From contig CM043962.1 of assembly GCA_014529385.2 (NCBI GenBank), positions 45,947,598 to 46,011,597 on the forward strand: DNA of 64,000 bases, written 5' to 3'. Positions within the stretch are counted from its first letter, which is position 1. Every line of letters starts with the position of its first letter. The notes beneath the pieces are model-generated. The model was given only the letters and a program-made list of their open reading frames with translations. It was not told the DNA's origin and ran no database searches. The position numbers were made by a program, and so were the translations under genes. Shown in pieces: positions 25,461 through 36,796 of the stretch. This stretch comes from Adiantum capillus-veneris. Its lineage: Eukaryota; Streptophyta; Polypodiopsida; Polypodiales; Pteridaceae.

Positions 25461-27419
25461 CTAATTGTCAGAGCTTGAAGAACTGGTGTCTTCACACTGC
25501 CATTCTTCTTTAGTAGTACTTCTACTCTTTCCATCCACTCCCATTTCATCAGCTAGTCTATGTACTACAACCAGCATGGTCTCTATCATGGCCGGTACTG
25601 ACTGATCTTTATCAGTCGATTGGGCTGGTATCTTCTGAATGACTCTAGCTTCGGAACTTTCTGGCTGCTCTGGCAGCTTCTTAGCTAAATCCTCTGTGAT
25701 TTTAGCTGCTAGTTCCCGCTGCTCCTGCCACTCATCTACCACCTTTTCTTTACCTTTGGCCTTCCAAACTTCCCTTTGTTGAGCCCACTTGCTGCTGTTA
25801 GGATTGACTGGTACTTCTGAAATGTCTGGAATTTCTTCAATGATTAAATGTCTGGAATTTCTTCAATGATTACTCCCTTGCTCCTGGTAACCACCCTGAT
25901 TGGAACTGGCTCTGGTGCCGTAGCCTCAGTAGCAGTCGTTACCGGTGCATCTGGATGTTGGGCTGCAAAATGACCATACTTCCCACAGGTATAGCAATTC
26001 ATGCTCTTGGTCTAGAAGTTGCCTCTTCCTCTTTGTCTGCCCATTCCTGGTTGGTATCTGCCACGTCTTTGACCAGTACCATTGGTACCTGGTCTTTCCT
26101 CTTGAGCTACTTTGATTGGTTCTACCTTCACTCGTTCAGTGTAGGCAACCACTGATAGATCCTTTCCTTTCTTAAAATGATGAATTCTGATGCCACAATT
26201 ATTCCATAGGTGACCAAAGGCCTCGCAGTAGGTACATTGTGGACATTCAGTGGAGATGTGGTCCTTGGATTTACATCTTGAACACCAAGTCTCCATCTTT
26301 CGGACCGGCTTTCTTGTGTGGCTAATTTTTGCAATCTGCCTAGCCATTTCTTCAATCTTCTAGGTCCATGATCCCTTCTTTGATTTCTCCTTTGTTCGTT
26401 CATTGGAAATGCTCTCGGAACTGTTGGACATTGCACTGGAATCAGAAGCTTCAGTAGCCGAGCTACTGCTACTGGTCCTTCACTTCTTGTGGCTCTTCTC
26501 TTTCTTAGCGTGTTGTTCCAGCTTTAATGCTCTGTGGACTAGATCATTGAATTTTTTTGTAGGGGCTGGTACTTCTTGTTCCCTAAGCTTCTTGCTTCTG
26601 AACCCATTCAAAAACCATGCCCTCAATCTCTTCTCAAACGACGGTTCTTGCAACTGCCTGGTCAGTTCTTTTATCTTTTCTACATAGCTACGGACTGACA
26701 AATTCCTCTGTTTGATCTGATCCAATTCACAGAGAATATCTTCGTCCCCTCGATTGTCGGAATATTCCAACCTGAAAGCCTTCAGTAATTTGTTATATGA
26801 TCTCATCTGGCATGCAGGGTAATGGTAATACCATTTTCTCGCTGCCTCCTTCAAGGTTTGTGGAAAATATTGCCCCCAATCATCTTCATCATTTTAGTTC
26901 AGCATACTGCTCGAAAGCTTTTATGTGAACATCTGGATCATCCTTTTTCCCTCCTTTGAATATGGGAAAGGAAATATTCAGGGAATCTGTGTAATCATTT
27001 CGATTACTGTTGATCCCACCACTTCTCTTCTTGGCTTCAGAATGACGCTTGGGAGCCTTCTTGCAATTGTCAATGTCAGCATCCCAATCAATCTCTGTCT
27101 CTGTCTCAGTATCAGTACCTTCTCGTTTTTGTCTGCTAGAAGTATGGCGACTTCCCTTTCTGCCCTTGATATGCTCATCTCTCTGGTGAGACTGAGAATT
27201 CTTGGAACTCTTTGCCTTTCGTGCTTCCCGTTCTGCCCGTCGGCGTCGAGAATGACTGGAGTGCTGTGAGTCCTGCGCCTCATCAGCCTAACTATGCTCC
27301 TCCTGAGCCTCAGGGTCAGTTATTTTCTCTTGCTTGGGGTCAGATTCTCTTCCTGACTCCTCAGTAATGGGGTCCACACGAATGGTAGATTTCCGACCAC
27401 GATTGGATTTTGGTGCCAT
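25461..27419 (-). pseudogene. gag: E2 gag with three zinc knuckles
   Basis: ATG at 27419 (MAPKSNRGRKS, same start as E1). Capsid-like domain about 26950-26600 (EAARKWYYHYPACQMR), then Ser/Lys linker, then CSRCKSKDHISTEC, CTYCEAFGHLWNNC (His intact) and a third CCHC whose first part is near 25990. Breaks: TAG 27288-27290 and 26012-26014 (CAG in E1), a frameshift near 26897, a TAG near 26360 and a 26-bp tandem duplication (25821-25846/25847-25872) that shifts the frame. The 3' end at 25461-25463 is another CAG-to-TAG stop. Confidence 0.88.
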
Positions 27420-27492
27420 TGCTGAAAACTTCAACTGGGAGAAGAGTCTTTCAGTCAACGAGCTTCAGCTCGAGGCACCGTGATCGCCAAAA

Positions 27493-27975
27493 TGGAATTG
27501 GAGCTGATCTCTTGAGACAGCTAATTCCAGTGTTGAAGGATTTCAGCTACTAGTGTGGGAAGATTTCAGACAGCAGACTGAACAGAAATCAGAGACTAGA
27601 CTAAAATGTGGATAGTGAAATAAGAATCAGACTTATAGACTGGAATAAGGTGCAGATTCAGATTCAGATTCAGAAGACTGGACGAGAAGTAAGTATCACT
27701 GAAATATATGCCATGATTGAGATTACAGATCAAGATTACACCGAATATGATTACAAAGGAAAAGTACAGCCGACAATACTACCACTGATGCTCAAGTACA
27801 ATTATAGCCCAAAGCGCTAATACAAGTTATAACAATTGCCAACCTGATAATAATGTAATGGGCACTATTTATACACTTCGGGTTTACTGTAGTAATTACT
27901 CTATTAATTACTGAGTCATTCGCTACCCATCTTCTAAGAACACGTTCCCACATGGTGATTATCCAGCCATCTACA
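27493..27975 (-). repeat. E2 5' LTR
   Basis: 483 bp. On the minus strand it starts TGTAGATGGC and ends TCCAATTCCA, then the PBS-like TGGCGATCACGG. The outer end abuts CCCTT (27976-27980). A TATA box (GTGTATAAATAG) lies near 27868. Confidence 0.94.
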
Positions 27976-27980
27976 CCCTT
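27976..27980. repeat. Target-site duplication of E2, right
   Basis: CCCTT, matching 19504-19508. Confidence 0.92.
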
Positions 27981-29398
27981 CAATTAAGCATTGTAGTGCA
28001 CACTTTGTAGCACTACCAAAGAAATATTTGCAAGTGTGGCTTCATAAAGGCCAATGTTTGATTTGTAACATAGTGAAGCATGTATACTTGTATGGTTTGC
28101 CTCTAAAAGATTTGTTCTAGGAACAAAAGTGCCCAATTTATCTTGTGCAAAATTTTTGTTCCTGCACAATGAGACACTCCAACATCCCACCATAATAGTC
28201 AAGTGTGTCAACAACAGCCGCTGATTGAGACACAAGGTTATCTAGAATAATTTCTTGGCTATTGTTCTTTCTAGTTGTTTTCCAATTGTCATGGGATCAA
28301 AGATGGATCTATGCAACATGGCATGATATATAGCTTGGTCAACAGTTTTTCTCTTCACTTTAGCAACACGGTGTTTATGGAAACCTAGATGTATAGCACA
28401 TCCAGTCACACAACTTTTCAGAAGGAATGCAATAGTAAATTAATGTTAAGCAATCCCAATGGACTGTGGAATTTGATGGAAATGAATCCAAACAAGTTTC
28501 CTATTGTTTGCATCCAAAATACTTCTACCCGGGGCACATGCTAGTATCCTTGTCCATTTTTCCAGAGTCATTAGATGTATTCCTTTGTTGAAAATAAGGG
28601 AAATCCACATTAGCACGTCTCAACTGGCCACCACAACAACTAAAGAGAACGATTCCCTTAAACAATTCACTACTAAATGTTACATACTCCATCTAACGAT
28701 GCCCATCAAATATGTGCTCCATTCCATATGTAGCTGACAATTATTTTGGTGGAGGGAGCTCATAAGCAATGTAGGAGCATTATGAATTTGGCATTTCCAA
28801 AATTCCTAACCTTTTGGACAGATGATAGGGAAACATATAGATTAACCTGCAGTGGAAGAGGACGAATGATTTCAAGTACACTTTTGGTGCTTCAAGGGTT
28901 TGATTATTTACTTCCATCCTCAACAATGATTGGAGAGGTGCAACGTGATGCTGGGTGAATTCAACCTTGTAGAGATGTGACAACTCATGATCTAATGAGT
29001 AAAACAAGTTATTTGCTTCATTGCTATCACGTTCAATCTTCACCTGCTCACCAAGCATTATGAGTGGCCTCAATGTTAGTGACACATTTATTGACATGAG
29101 CTTCTTGCAAAGAAAAGAGGATTTTTTTTTGCTCGAGAGAAGACGAGAATCACCCTTGAGAATTGTAAAATAGCAATATAATATGTGGCACCCCAATTGG
29201 TGTTAAGTTTGGCCCGGGCTAAATTTTTCAATAAATCTGAGGTAATGTAAAAAGAAATTGTAGGACACCAACACTCATTTCGGTCTACTCCCATGCGACT
29301 ATAGAACATTTTGCTCTCTCTCTCAAGTAGCAATTCGGTCATGTGCAACACTCAGTATTCTACCTTGCAGTTGGGTGCTCCCGTCTCTCATTGAGATG
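27981..29398. other. Unassigned host sequence right of E2
   Basis: AT-rich and continuous with the sequence before 19504 if E2 is removed. The minus strand has moderately long frames at 27984-28235 and 28780-29196, but I recognise no domain and cannot support a gene. It may be a decayed ancient element or an intergenic spacer. Confidence 0.4.
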
Positions 29399-29556
29399 TT
29401 GGGCTATCATAGCTCATCCAACGCTCGTCACAGCTCCGAATTTTTCATTGCAAGATGACTCATCTCATTGCAATATGTTGGGCTATCATAGCTCATCCAA
29501 CGCTTATCACAGCTCCGAATTTTTCATTGCAAGATATTAAGATGACTCATCTTAAT
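29399..29556. repeat. 79-bp tandem duplication
   Basis: Two copies of a unit starting TTGGGCTATCATAGCTCATC (29399 and 29478), nearly identical, each ending in a GATGACTCATCT context. Confidence 0.85.
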
Positions 29557-29879
29557 ACATTATTGTGTACACCGGTTTTAGACCCCTCCAAAGTTGTGAC
29601 TCACGCCTTCGTTCTTAATCATGCCTGAGACAATGCACGAAACTGTCCCATGCCAGCGCGGCAATGTCCCAAGCATGATTTAGAAAAAAAGGCTACAAGG
29701 AGCACGAAGAATCACTTTGAGTGGTTCATTTGTTATATCAATCATTTGTTTATTTTCTCTCTGCGCGTACTATGCCCAAAACTATGCTGCATCGGCGCGG
29801 TAACGGTTCATCCCGCATCTTTCGATGCTTGCAAGTCGCTTCAAGCTACTTAGCTTGTGACTGGATCTATGCCTCTATT

Positions 29880-30100
29880 TTGTTCGAAGGTATTCTGTGC
29901 CGGCGCGGTGGTGTTTCAAGCACAAAACAAGGCAGATTTGAAACGGAATCCTTTTCACTGCTCTCTAGCCGTATTCTATCTAAATGTATCCCGCGTCGGC
30001 GCGGTAGTGTTTCAAGCACAAAACGAGGCAGATTTGGAGCGGAATCCTTTGCATGGTTCTCTGCCCGTATTCTGTTCACTTGGGGTTAAATCTCAAGCGC
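29880..30100. repeat. 96-bp GC-rich minisatellite, block 1
   Basis: Two units; the word GTGTTTCAAGCACAAAAC occurs at 29911 and as GTGTTTCAAG at 30007 (96 bp apart), with GCAGATTTG..CGGAATCCTTT and CGTATTCT between. A partial unit recurs at 30233. Related sequence begins near 29790. Confidence 0.85.
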
Positions 30101-30390
30101 TAGTGCCCTACGTGGCACTAGCAGTTGCCGTCGATTTCAAAAATGTTCAGCTTTTTAATGGCAACGGCTGCTGCCACATAGGCAGCAGCGCTCGAAATTT
30201 ATCATCGCCCTCACTCCGTGCCGACACGGACTGTGTTTCAAGCACAAAACAAGGGCTCATGTTAAATATCGGCTAGCTAAACGACGTGTAGGTGGGGCTG
30301 ACCGGGGAAGCCGGTCACGGCACTTTTTGGGGGGGGCAATTTTTTTAAAAGTTATGTAAGGCAGGCTACAGCGTATGTGCAGATGTGCGT

Positions 30391-30498
30391 GCGTAGTGTA
30401 GTGGCGCAGCTCTAGCCCTTGATGGGGAGGCTGTGTGTTCGAGTGCGTAGTGTAGTGGCACAGCTCTAGCCCTTGATGGGGAGGCCGTGTGTTCGAGT
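30391..30498 (+). repeat. 54-bp tandem pair resembling a tRNA-derived (SINE-like) head
   Basis: Two copies (30391 and 30445) read GCGTAGTGTAGTGG...GTGTGTTCGAG. TAGTGTAGTGG resembles the pol III A box, and GTGTTCGAGT the B box (consensus GGTTCGANTCC). No cloverleaf was folded and no poly-A/T tail was identified, so SINE origin is a suggestion. Confidence 0.35.
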
Positions 30499-30530
30499 TG
30501 CGTGTCATGCAGCGCGTTGACTTTTTAGTC

Positions 30531-30643
30531 AACTCCTCCCAGCTGGTTTCATTTGACCGACAACCGGCTCCGGCTGTCTTGCCTGCGAACTCCTCCCAGC
30601 TGGTTTCATTTGACCGACAACCGGCTCCGGCTGTCTTGCCACG
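30531..30643. repeat. 57-bp tandem duplication
   Basis: AACTCCTCCCAGCTGGTTTC begins copies at 30531 and 30588; each continues through GACCGACAACCGGCTCCGG to CTGTCTTGCC. Confidence 0.9.
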
Positions 30644-30669
30644 CAGGCAAGCTAGCTGATATGTAACCA

Positions 30670-31190
30670 AACCCCAAAACAAGGCAGATTTGAAACGGAA
30701 TCCTTTGCACTGCTCTCTGCTCGTATTCTATCCGAAGGTATCCTGCGCCGGCGCGATGGTGTTTCAAGCACAAATGAGGCAGATATGAAACGGAATCCTT
30801 TGCACGGTTCTCTGCCCGTATTCTGTTCGAAGGTATCCCGTGCCGGCGCGGAGGTGTTTCAAGCACAAAACAAAGCAGATTTGAAACGGAATCCTTTGCA
30901 CTGCTCTCTGCTCGTATTCCTTTGCACGGTTCTCTGCCCTTATTCTGTTCGAAGGTATCCCGCGCCGGCGCGGAGGTGTTTCACGCACAAAACAAGGCAC
31001 ATTTGAAACGGAATCCTTTGCACTGCTCTCTTCTCGTATTCTATCCGAAGGTGTCCCGCGCCGACGCGGTGGTGTTTCAAGCACAAAACGAGGAAGCTTT
31101 GAACCAGACTCCAGCTGTGCACTGATCTTTGCCCATACTCTCTCCGAAGGTAAGTTACGCCGGTGCAGCGGTGTTTGAATGCATTATGGC
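30670..31190. repeat. 96-bp GC-rich minisatellite, block 2
   Basis: GTGTTTCA-type anchors occur at 30759, 30854, 30976, 31072 and 31171, spaced 95, 122, 96 and 99 bp; the 122-bp interval holds a partial internal duplication. The unit carries a CGCGCCGGCGCGG palindrome. Because 96 is divisible by three, several frames stay open as 32-residue repeats (for example minus-strand PRRRGIPSNRIRAE). These are judged a by-product, not a gene. Confidence 0.88.
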
Positions 31191-31321
31191 GCCAACTCCT
31201 TCGTCTCCACGAGCTCACTGCAGGACGATGAGGCAACATTCTCCTTGGGCTCATAAAACTTCGGTCCATGAATGAGTTGTATCTCTCGCCATCAGCAATC
31301 TCAAACTCTATCGGCGCCCGA

Positions 31322-31322
31322 T

Positions 31323-31389
<67 letters not shown>

Positions 31390-31391
31390 AT
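31322..31391. repeat. (CT)n(CA)n compound microsatellite
   Basis: A long CT run passes directly into a CA run. Confidence 0.97.
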
Positions 31392-32322
31392 AAAGAAGCT
31401 CTTGTACAAGTCGAACTGTTTTCTGTAGTACAACGCAGGTGCAGCAAACTATTCTTTATTGGGGAATGAAAACAACGAGCAGCATGCGCAGATCAGTATA
31501 CACTTCGTGCTGCAGCCACCTTCCTACCAGTTGCAACTCTTGTTGCAGTTTGAGTGAACGTCGGAGTTTGTAGCAATAAAGGTGCATCCAAAATGCATGC
31601 TCTATACATCGGGCAGCTTACACTATGCTCCGACCAGGAAGACAAAATGTAGGAACTTCAAGGAAGCCTCACGTGGAAAAATATAGCGACAGGAAGCCAT
31701 GGCGCAGTGCAAGTTGCACGTGAAGAAGAAATATGGTGGGAGAAGGTGTGGGCCTAATCCTCGCTTTTAAACAATTGAATTCGAATAGCCTGCGTCCACG
31801 TCATTTGCTTTGACACAGCTATTCACCGGTTGATGCCTATAGGAATGCGTCCTCTTACCCTTCATCTTTGAGTGGACCTTCCCATGGGCGGGGCTTTCTG
31901 GCCTATGGAAAGGTGCTCTTAGAGTCAAGACTTGCACTATGTCAAGAAGCTCAAGTGCCGAAGTAACCACTTCATTGTTAGGAAAAACCCGGGTGTATTT
32001 TAACTGGTTGAAATTGTAAAATCTCAGTTAGATTTTGAGCTTGCCTTGAAGAAAACCAGGAAATTTTTTGCACAAGTTTTAATGTAATTACTGGCAAAAG
32101 TTTAAACTTTTGACCTAAAACCGGGAGAATTTCAAGCTTGCCTCTATTTTCTTTGGTTAGGGAAAACATATGTTTCTAGCCCTGAACCACTTGATTGCTT
32201 GTCAACGCTAAAGACGAAAAGACCTCGATACGATCTAATTGAAGAGTTTGTACTCAGGACCCAACTCTCACAAGAGGAAACATTGGATGATAAAAGGATA
32301 CACACAGTGCACTCACCCAATG

Positions 32323-32327
<5 letters not shown>
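31392..32327. other. Unassigned non-coding stretch
   Basis: No open frame with recognisable content and no repeat shared with the rest of the window. Confidence 0.45.

Positions 32328-32367
<40 letters not shown>
32326..32367. repeat. (GA)n microsatellite
   Basis: About 20 GA units, uninterrupted. Confidence 0.96.
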
Positions 32368-32369
<2 letters not shown>

Positions 32370-32922
32370 TCAAGAAATTCACACCACTAACAAATATAAA
32401 CATTGCCTATTTTGTGTATTGTGATTGATGCCACAAGGGTATCAGAGATTGCTCTGTTGACAAGTCTACAATGAATGAACTTGTGAGTGCCAAGCATTGG
32501 GACTCGTAGAAATTTATGCACATGGAAATCCCTACACATTTTATTTTCTATTTTTATTTTTTGGCAAACATTCTGGTTTACAAGCCTTGTATATTTATAA
32601 CCTTAGTATGAAAGCACTTAAAATGCTATTTGTGTAGTTTTGAGAGGTTTTGTGCTCGCTTTATCTGCACCAATTTTTCTCAACTAATTTTCTGTTTCAT
32701 TGAGGTGCCTTGCAGGTGTACATTAAGGTGGAGGCAAGAAGGATTGTGTTGTAAAGTTTGTTATGTGTTCTCTTCTTGATAATGATATGCTATTTTGCAT
32801 TTGATGAAACCCAATATTGGAATACTTATGTTTTCAAGAAATGATGCTAGATTTCTTGTAGTATCCTCTTATTTCTAGAAATCTATGTTATTTTAAATCA
32901 CAGATCTCTCTCTCTCTCTCTC
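32368..32922. other. Unassigned AT-rich stretch ending in (CT)n
   Basis: No gene seen. A CT microsatellite at about 32905-32922 immediately precedes the CTCGG motif cluster at the start of the repeat R region. Confidence 0.45.
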
Positions 32923-32929
32923 ATGTAGG

Positions 32930-35143
32930 TCTCGCTCGGTTTTACCATTTTCTCGGTAAAGTTAGCTCGGTGTATGGTAAGACTCATCGAGCAGCACTTG
33001 TATCGGGAATCTGCTTGTATCTGCTATACTTCAACCCAGCAGAGGATCAGCCAGTACCAGAAAAAGAAGCCCAAACACCATCCTATACTGATGTGAGCCA
33101 ATCTGAACCAGAAAATTGCAGAAAAAACCAGTGTTCCCTTTTCCAATGTTCCTTTAGATTAAGCATGAATATGTAACTTCCAAGTATGACTAGCTAGACC
33201 AGGCATTTCAGTAACCAAAAAAACTATGCATAGCCAGCACCACCACCAGGCAATCAGCCCATATGCTCACCATCCGGTTCTTTTAAAATAGTGTTAGATG
33301 TCATATTCTAGCTCAGTAGCAGAGGATCAGTCAAGAAGCCAAACAACAATCTATACTGATATGAACAAAACTGTACCAAAAAATGGCAGTCAAACCAGAA
33401 AAGACCAGCAAGTTAATCATCAAGTACATATCATCAAATATCTTGTCGACAATTATCTGAGTATCAAGGCAGTCAGCATGAGTACCTTCCTCAACCAACC
33501 AGATTAGGAATCAACCTAGCAATCCTAAAAGTCAGGGACAGATAGTGACCAGCCATACCATGCATCAGATTCAATGAAACCTAAGACCGAGAAGTCACAT
33601 CAAAGCCTGCATACATTTTAAGGCAGTACCCCTAAGAGCCAAATAAATTAGAGTGTTTTATGTGTGAAAAAATGGTCAGATCCTTGCCAGATAGCCAATG
33701 CCTAACCGATCCCTGTTTGTAGGTAAAACAAATCCAACAAGCATGCCATATAAGTTTACAAGAAAGATCCCATTTTGTGCTTCCAGTTACCAGTAGGCAA
33801 GTAGTTTCCCAAATCCTACTGCAATAGTTATAATAATGCCAGCAAAATATCAGTAGCAAAAAATATTATCTCTTTGCCTTCAGCAATCAAAAAGGACATA
33901 AAGCATCCCCCTTTGCAGTCAAATTTCCAAGGTAAGGGCAAGAAGCATTCTCCCTCCTATTACAATATCACCTAGGCCCAGTTACACCAAGCCAAATTAT
34001 CTAGTATTAACTCCTCTCTTCCCTTCTTGAATGTAACTTCATCAACCGTAATTATCAAAATGAAAAACCATCCATCTTTTATATGTCAACAGAAAGAGAC
34101 TCGTGTTATGAAATAGTGGTAAATGTGAAAAAATTGCAAAGTAAGCACCAGAGTTTATGAATAACCAGCACCATCACCAAGTTTCAGTCAGTACCAGATA
34201 AAGAAGCCCAAACCAATACCATCACCATAGTTTATTCCTAACCAGCACCATCACTAGTATTTAATGTCAACGTTTATGCAGTCAGTACCAGTCAAGCATC
34301 CAAAGAAAAAGCTCATTTGCCAATGTGAGAAGATAAAAGAATCCAAAAAGACCAGTTTTTCAATAAGGTTTTTTTGAATTCCTACCTTATAGTCAGATAT
34401 CAGAGCATGGATTTGAAGTTATGAGATTTAACGAAACCTGTGAGCAGTCGCCATGCCAAGCAAATTTTCAAGCAGCTAAGGAAGACCAAGCCTAAGCGAG
34501 GGGAAAGAAACACCCTCACCTTTTATAGTGGAGGAGGCTGGGATGCACTCCAACAGATGCTCATTAGAGGTGGTTCCGCGGTCGCCTAGCCTCGATGAAT
34601 GTACGAGGTAATCCGGGTAGGATTCTATTCATGAGTGGGAGGTAGGGAAGCCAAGGCAGGCAACTTTCCATCAGAGCGGGGCAGTGATACAGTATGAAAG
34701 TCGCGACAGCATGATAAAAAACCTAAGTAAAGACAATGAACTCGAAGGCCGCCCAAGTTTTTGAGGGGCCAGACAATAGGTTTTAGCTTTAAAAACTAAA
34801 ACTGGTAGGAGGGAGATTAGGGGACAGTATCCATAGGGTAGCCAACACAAGATGTTGGGAAGGTTTTAATTTTATGGTAAACTCTAATATCAACCAATGT
34901 GGTAACAAATCAAGAATTTGTACAGCACAGGGTAATCCCTTGCCAGGCAACAACTCAATTTAACCGCTTGAGTTCAGACAGTGATTCGGAGTATAGTCTA
35001 CCACCCCCTCCAAATGAGGTGCTAGAGCCACCATAGCCTCAAGGTAGTAATTTAGCATGTAAACCATAAGGTAAATTCCCCTAAATCCACAATAGAACAT
35101 TAACCGATCCCCATAGATGCTATCCTGGTAGAAGTCATGACCA
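32930..35143 (+). repeat. Repeat R, copy 2, with its left extension
   Basis: 33356-35143 matches copy 1 (15306-17094). The 32930-33355 part is missing from copy 1, where E1 ends. Its start has CTCGG motifs (32932, 32951, 32965) and an ATCGAGC. Inside, CAGAGGATCAG...CTATACTGATRTGA occurs twice (about 33045 and 33310), an internal duplication. The right end falls at a short GT run joined to the G0 LTR. No coding potential. Confidence 0.75.
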
Positions 35144-35159
35144 AGTGTGTGTGTCTATG

Positions 35160-35690
35160 TATAGCTATGGTCAGCTGTTGTGACACAGTGTGTGTGTTCT
35201 CTCTCATCCCCCTAGCTTTATGGCTCGCTCCCTCCTTTGTAAGGATGGTATTGACTTTGGGGACACAAGAACCTTAGTCAGCAAGCACGACAAAGCACCT
35301 CAAGCTTGGTTAGTGTTCCCACAAGCACCTCAAGCTCCCTAGTCGGCAAGCACGACAAGCACCTCAAGCTCTTGGGCCACGTTCCCACCTCAAGCACAAT
35401 CCTAGCTTACCTAAGGTCAAGGAATTTTAACACATACCTTTGGAGGTCTTCAATGAAGCTAACCCTAAGGTCTTTAAGCTCCATTGGCTAGCCTTGCTCT
35501 TTGACAGACCATCTCTCATTTGGACCCCTGTACCATTGGCCCCATGTTGAGATAGATCCATAAGCACATGTCTATATTGTAGCCCTTGTTCCCATTTATT
35601 CTCCCACATTAAATGATCAATTTAATATGGATAAAATCATTTGGGTTGGTTAGATATTAGATTTTATGACATTACCTCTCTCTTGAAACC
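35160..35690 (-). repeat. G0 3' LTR, truncated
   Basis: Homologous to the solo LTR at 41371-42842 over its upper part (CCCACATTAAATGATCA near 35605; TTTGGACCCCTGTACCATTGGCCCCATG region). The upper border ends in TTATGACA, so the LTR starts TGTCATAA on the minus strand, preceded by a purine-rich tract (AAGAGAGAGGTAA). The lower part is lost where repeat R begins. Confidence 0.8.
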
Positions 35691-36025
35691 ATAGTCGTCC
35701 TTGACTATGAGGTAGAAGAGATAAAGTCTTAGTCATTAGTCAATCTCTCTTAGCGGGTAGAGGATCCCTTTTTACCCTACATCATTCCAAGATGGATGAC
35801 TAATCCATTTGGTGCTTGGGAGACATAGCTACCGCAAGCATGTATGCTCTTTAGTCCATTTTATTCTTCCAAGTAGAGTGACAAATTCTACTTGGTGTTT
35901 GAGAGACGTCGTCATCACAAACATGATTCTAAGCAAGCATACTACTTAAATTTGTGCACAATAAAAAGAGAACTAGTCTTATAAGACAAAAACATTGCTC
36001 ATTTGAAAGAAATTTGTACATTTGC

Positions 36026-36225
36026 TTACTCTAATGTAGTGTTATACGCATTGACAAGGTTCATACTATCCTTTAGATGTGTTCCTTGCATCCATCTAGC
36101 ATCTTCCAAAGGATAATTTTTGAACTTAATAAGATACCGTCGGATAATCTTACCATGTCGTAGTACCTTGTCTTCATGCCGAAGGATAGCTTCGGATTGT
36201 AGCACCTCTTCTTGGTCTTCGATTT
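36026..36225 (-). CDS. pol: G0 chromodomain (open, C-terminal end of pol)
   Basis: An uninterrupted minus-strand frame ends at TAA (complement of 36026-36028). It reads EDQEEVLQSEAILRHEDKVL, then RRYLIKFKNYPLEDARWMQG, then a helix and NLVNAYNTTLE. The [R/Y]YLIKFKNY..EDARW pattern is that of chromovirus-type chromodomains attached to integrase, which direct integration to marked chromatin. It has no start of its own, being the end of pol. It is intact here while G1's copy has a stop, although upstream parts of G0 are broken. Confidence 0.8.
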
Positions 36226-36389
36226 CAGGAGGGTTTTCAATAATTGGTTCACTTTGGGGGCTCTCCTTTGTAGGGCTTAAGTAGGCTCACATGAAAAGCT
36301 TTGTGTATGAGCCAATGGTTGGGCAACTTGAGTTGATAATCGATCTCTTTGATTGTCTTCAAGATTTGAAAAGGCCCATAGTATCTTTT

Positions 36390-36720
36390 TGCTAATTTAG
36401 CATAATACTTTTGACGGCCCGTAGGATTTTTGCTTTCGTCGTTTGCCTCAATCGAGTCTTGGGAAACTTAAGTGAGACCCAATCATTTACTTTGAACGTT
36501 AAGGCCCTTCTGTGCTTGTCAGTGACAGCTTTTTGCCTTTGTTGAGAGATGGATATAGCCTCTTTAATCTTTTGAAAAGATTCTTGTAGGTCACGACTAT
36601 ACTCATCGACAGCGAAGATCTTCCCATGTACTTTAAGTAGCAAGGGACTTTTAGGTCTTTCCTCAATGATTTCAAAAGGTGTTTTTCCCGTAGAAGTATG
36701 GATAGTATTATTGTACACAT
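36390..36720 (-). pseudogene. pol: G0 integrase C-terminal region
   Basis: The frame 36718-36392 has NTIHTSTGKTPFEIIEERP, then [20 protein letters not shown] and VNDWVSLKFPKTRLRQT, closely similar to G1 (40981-40427). The end is frameshifted near 36410, before the GPF-like module, and continues in other frames toward the chromodomain. Confidence 0.85.
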
Positions 36721-36796
36721 ACTCTACAAGAGGTAAGTAATTTTCTCATTGTGAGCGTTGATCTACTTTTGTAACATAAGTCTTTAGTAAATCAAT

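Larger units (their letters stand above)
19509..27975 (-). mobile_element. E2: full-length gypsy retrotransposon (same family as E1)
   Basis: 8467 bp on the minus strand: 5' LTR (27493-27975), gag, protease, RT, RNase H, integrase, extra ORF, polypurine tract and 3' LTR (19509-19969), bounded by CCCTT duplications. Unlike E1 it retains RT, RNase H and integrase, but the extra ORF has lost its coiled-coil part. All ORFs carry stops or frameshifts, and the integrase has lost its catalytic Glu. It appears to be an inactive but structurally complete insertion. Confidence 0.95.

Noticed and set aside
28780-29351. Minus-strand frames of 87-138 codons as a gene
   Set aside because: They overlap one another in different frames, lack conserved motifs and sit in AT-rich sequence; a decayed element is as likely.
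30257-31389. Several 70-150 codon frames on both strands
   Set aside because: They arise because the 96-bp and 57-bp repeat units are divisible by three; no start context or conserved domain supports a gene.
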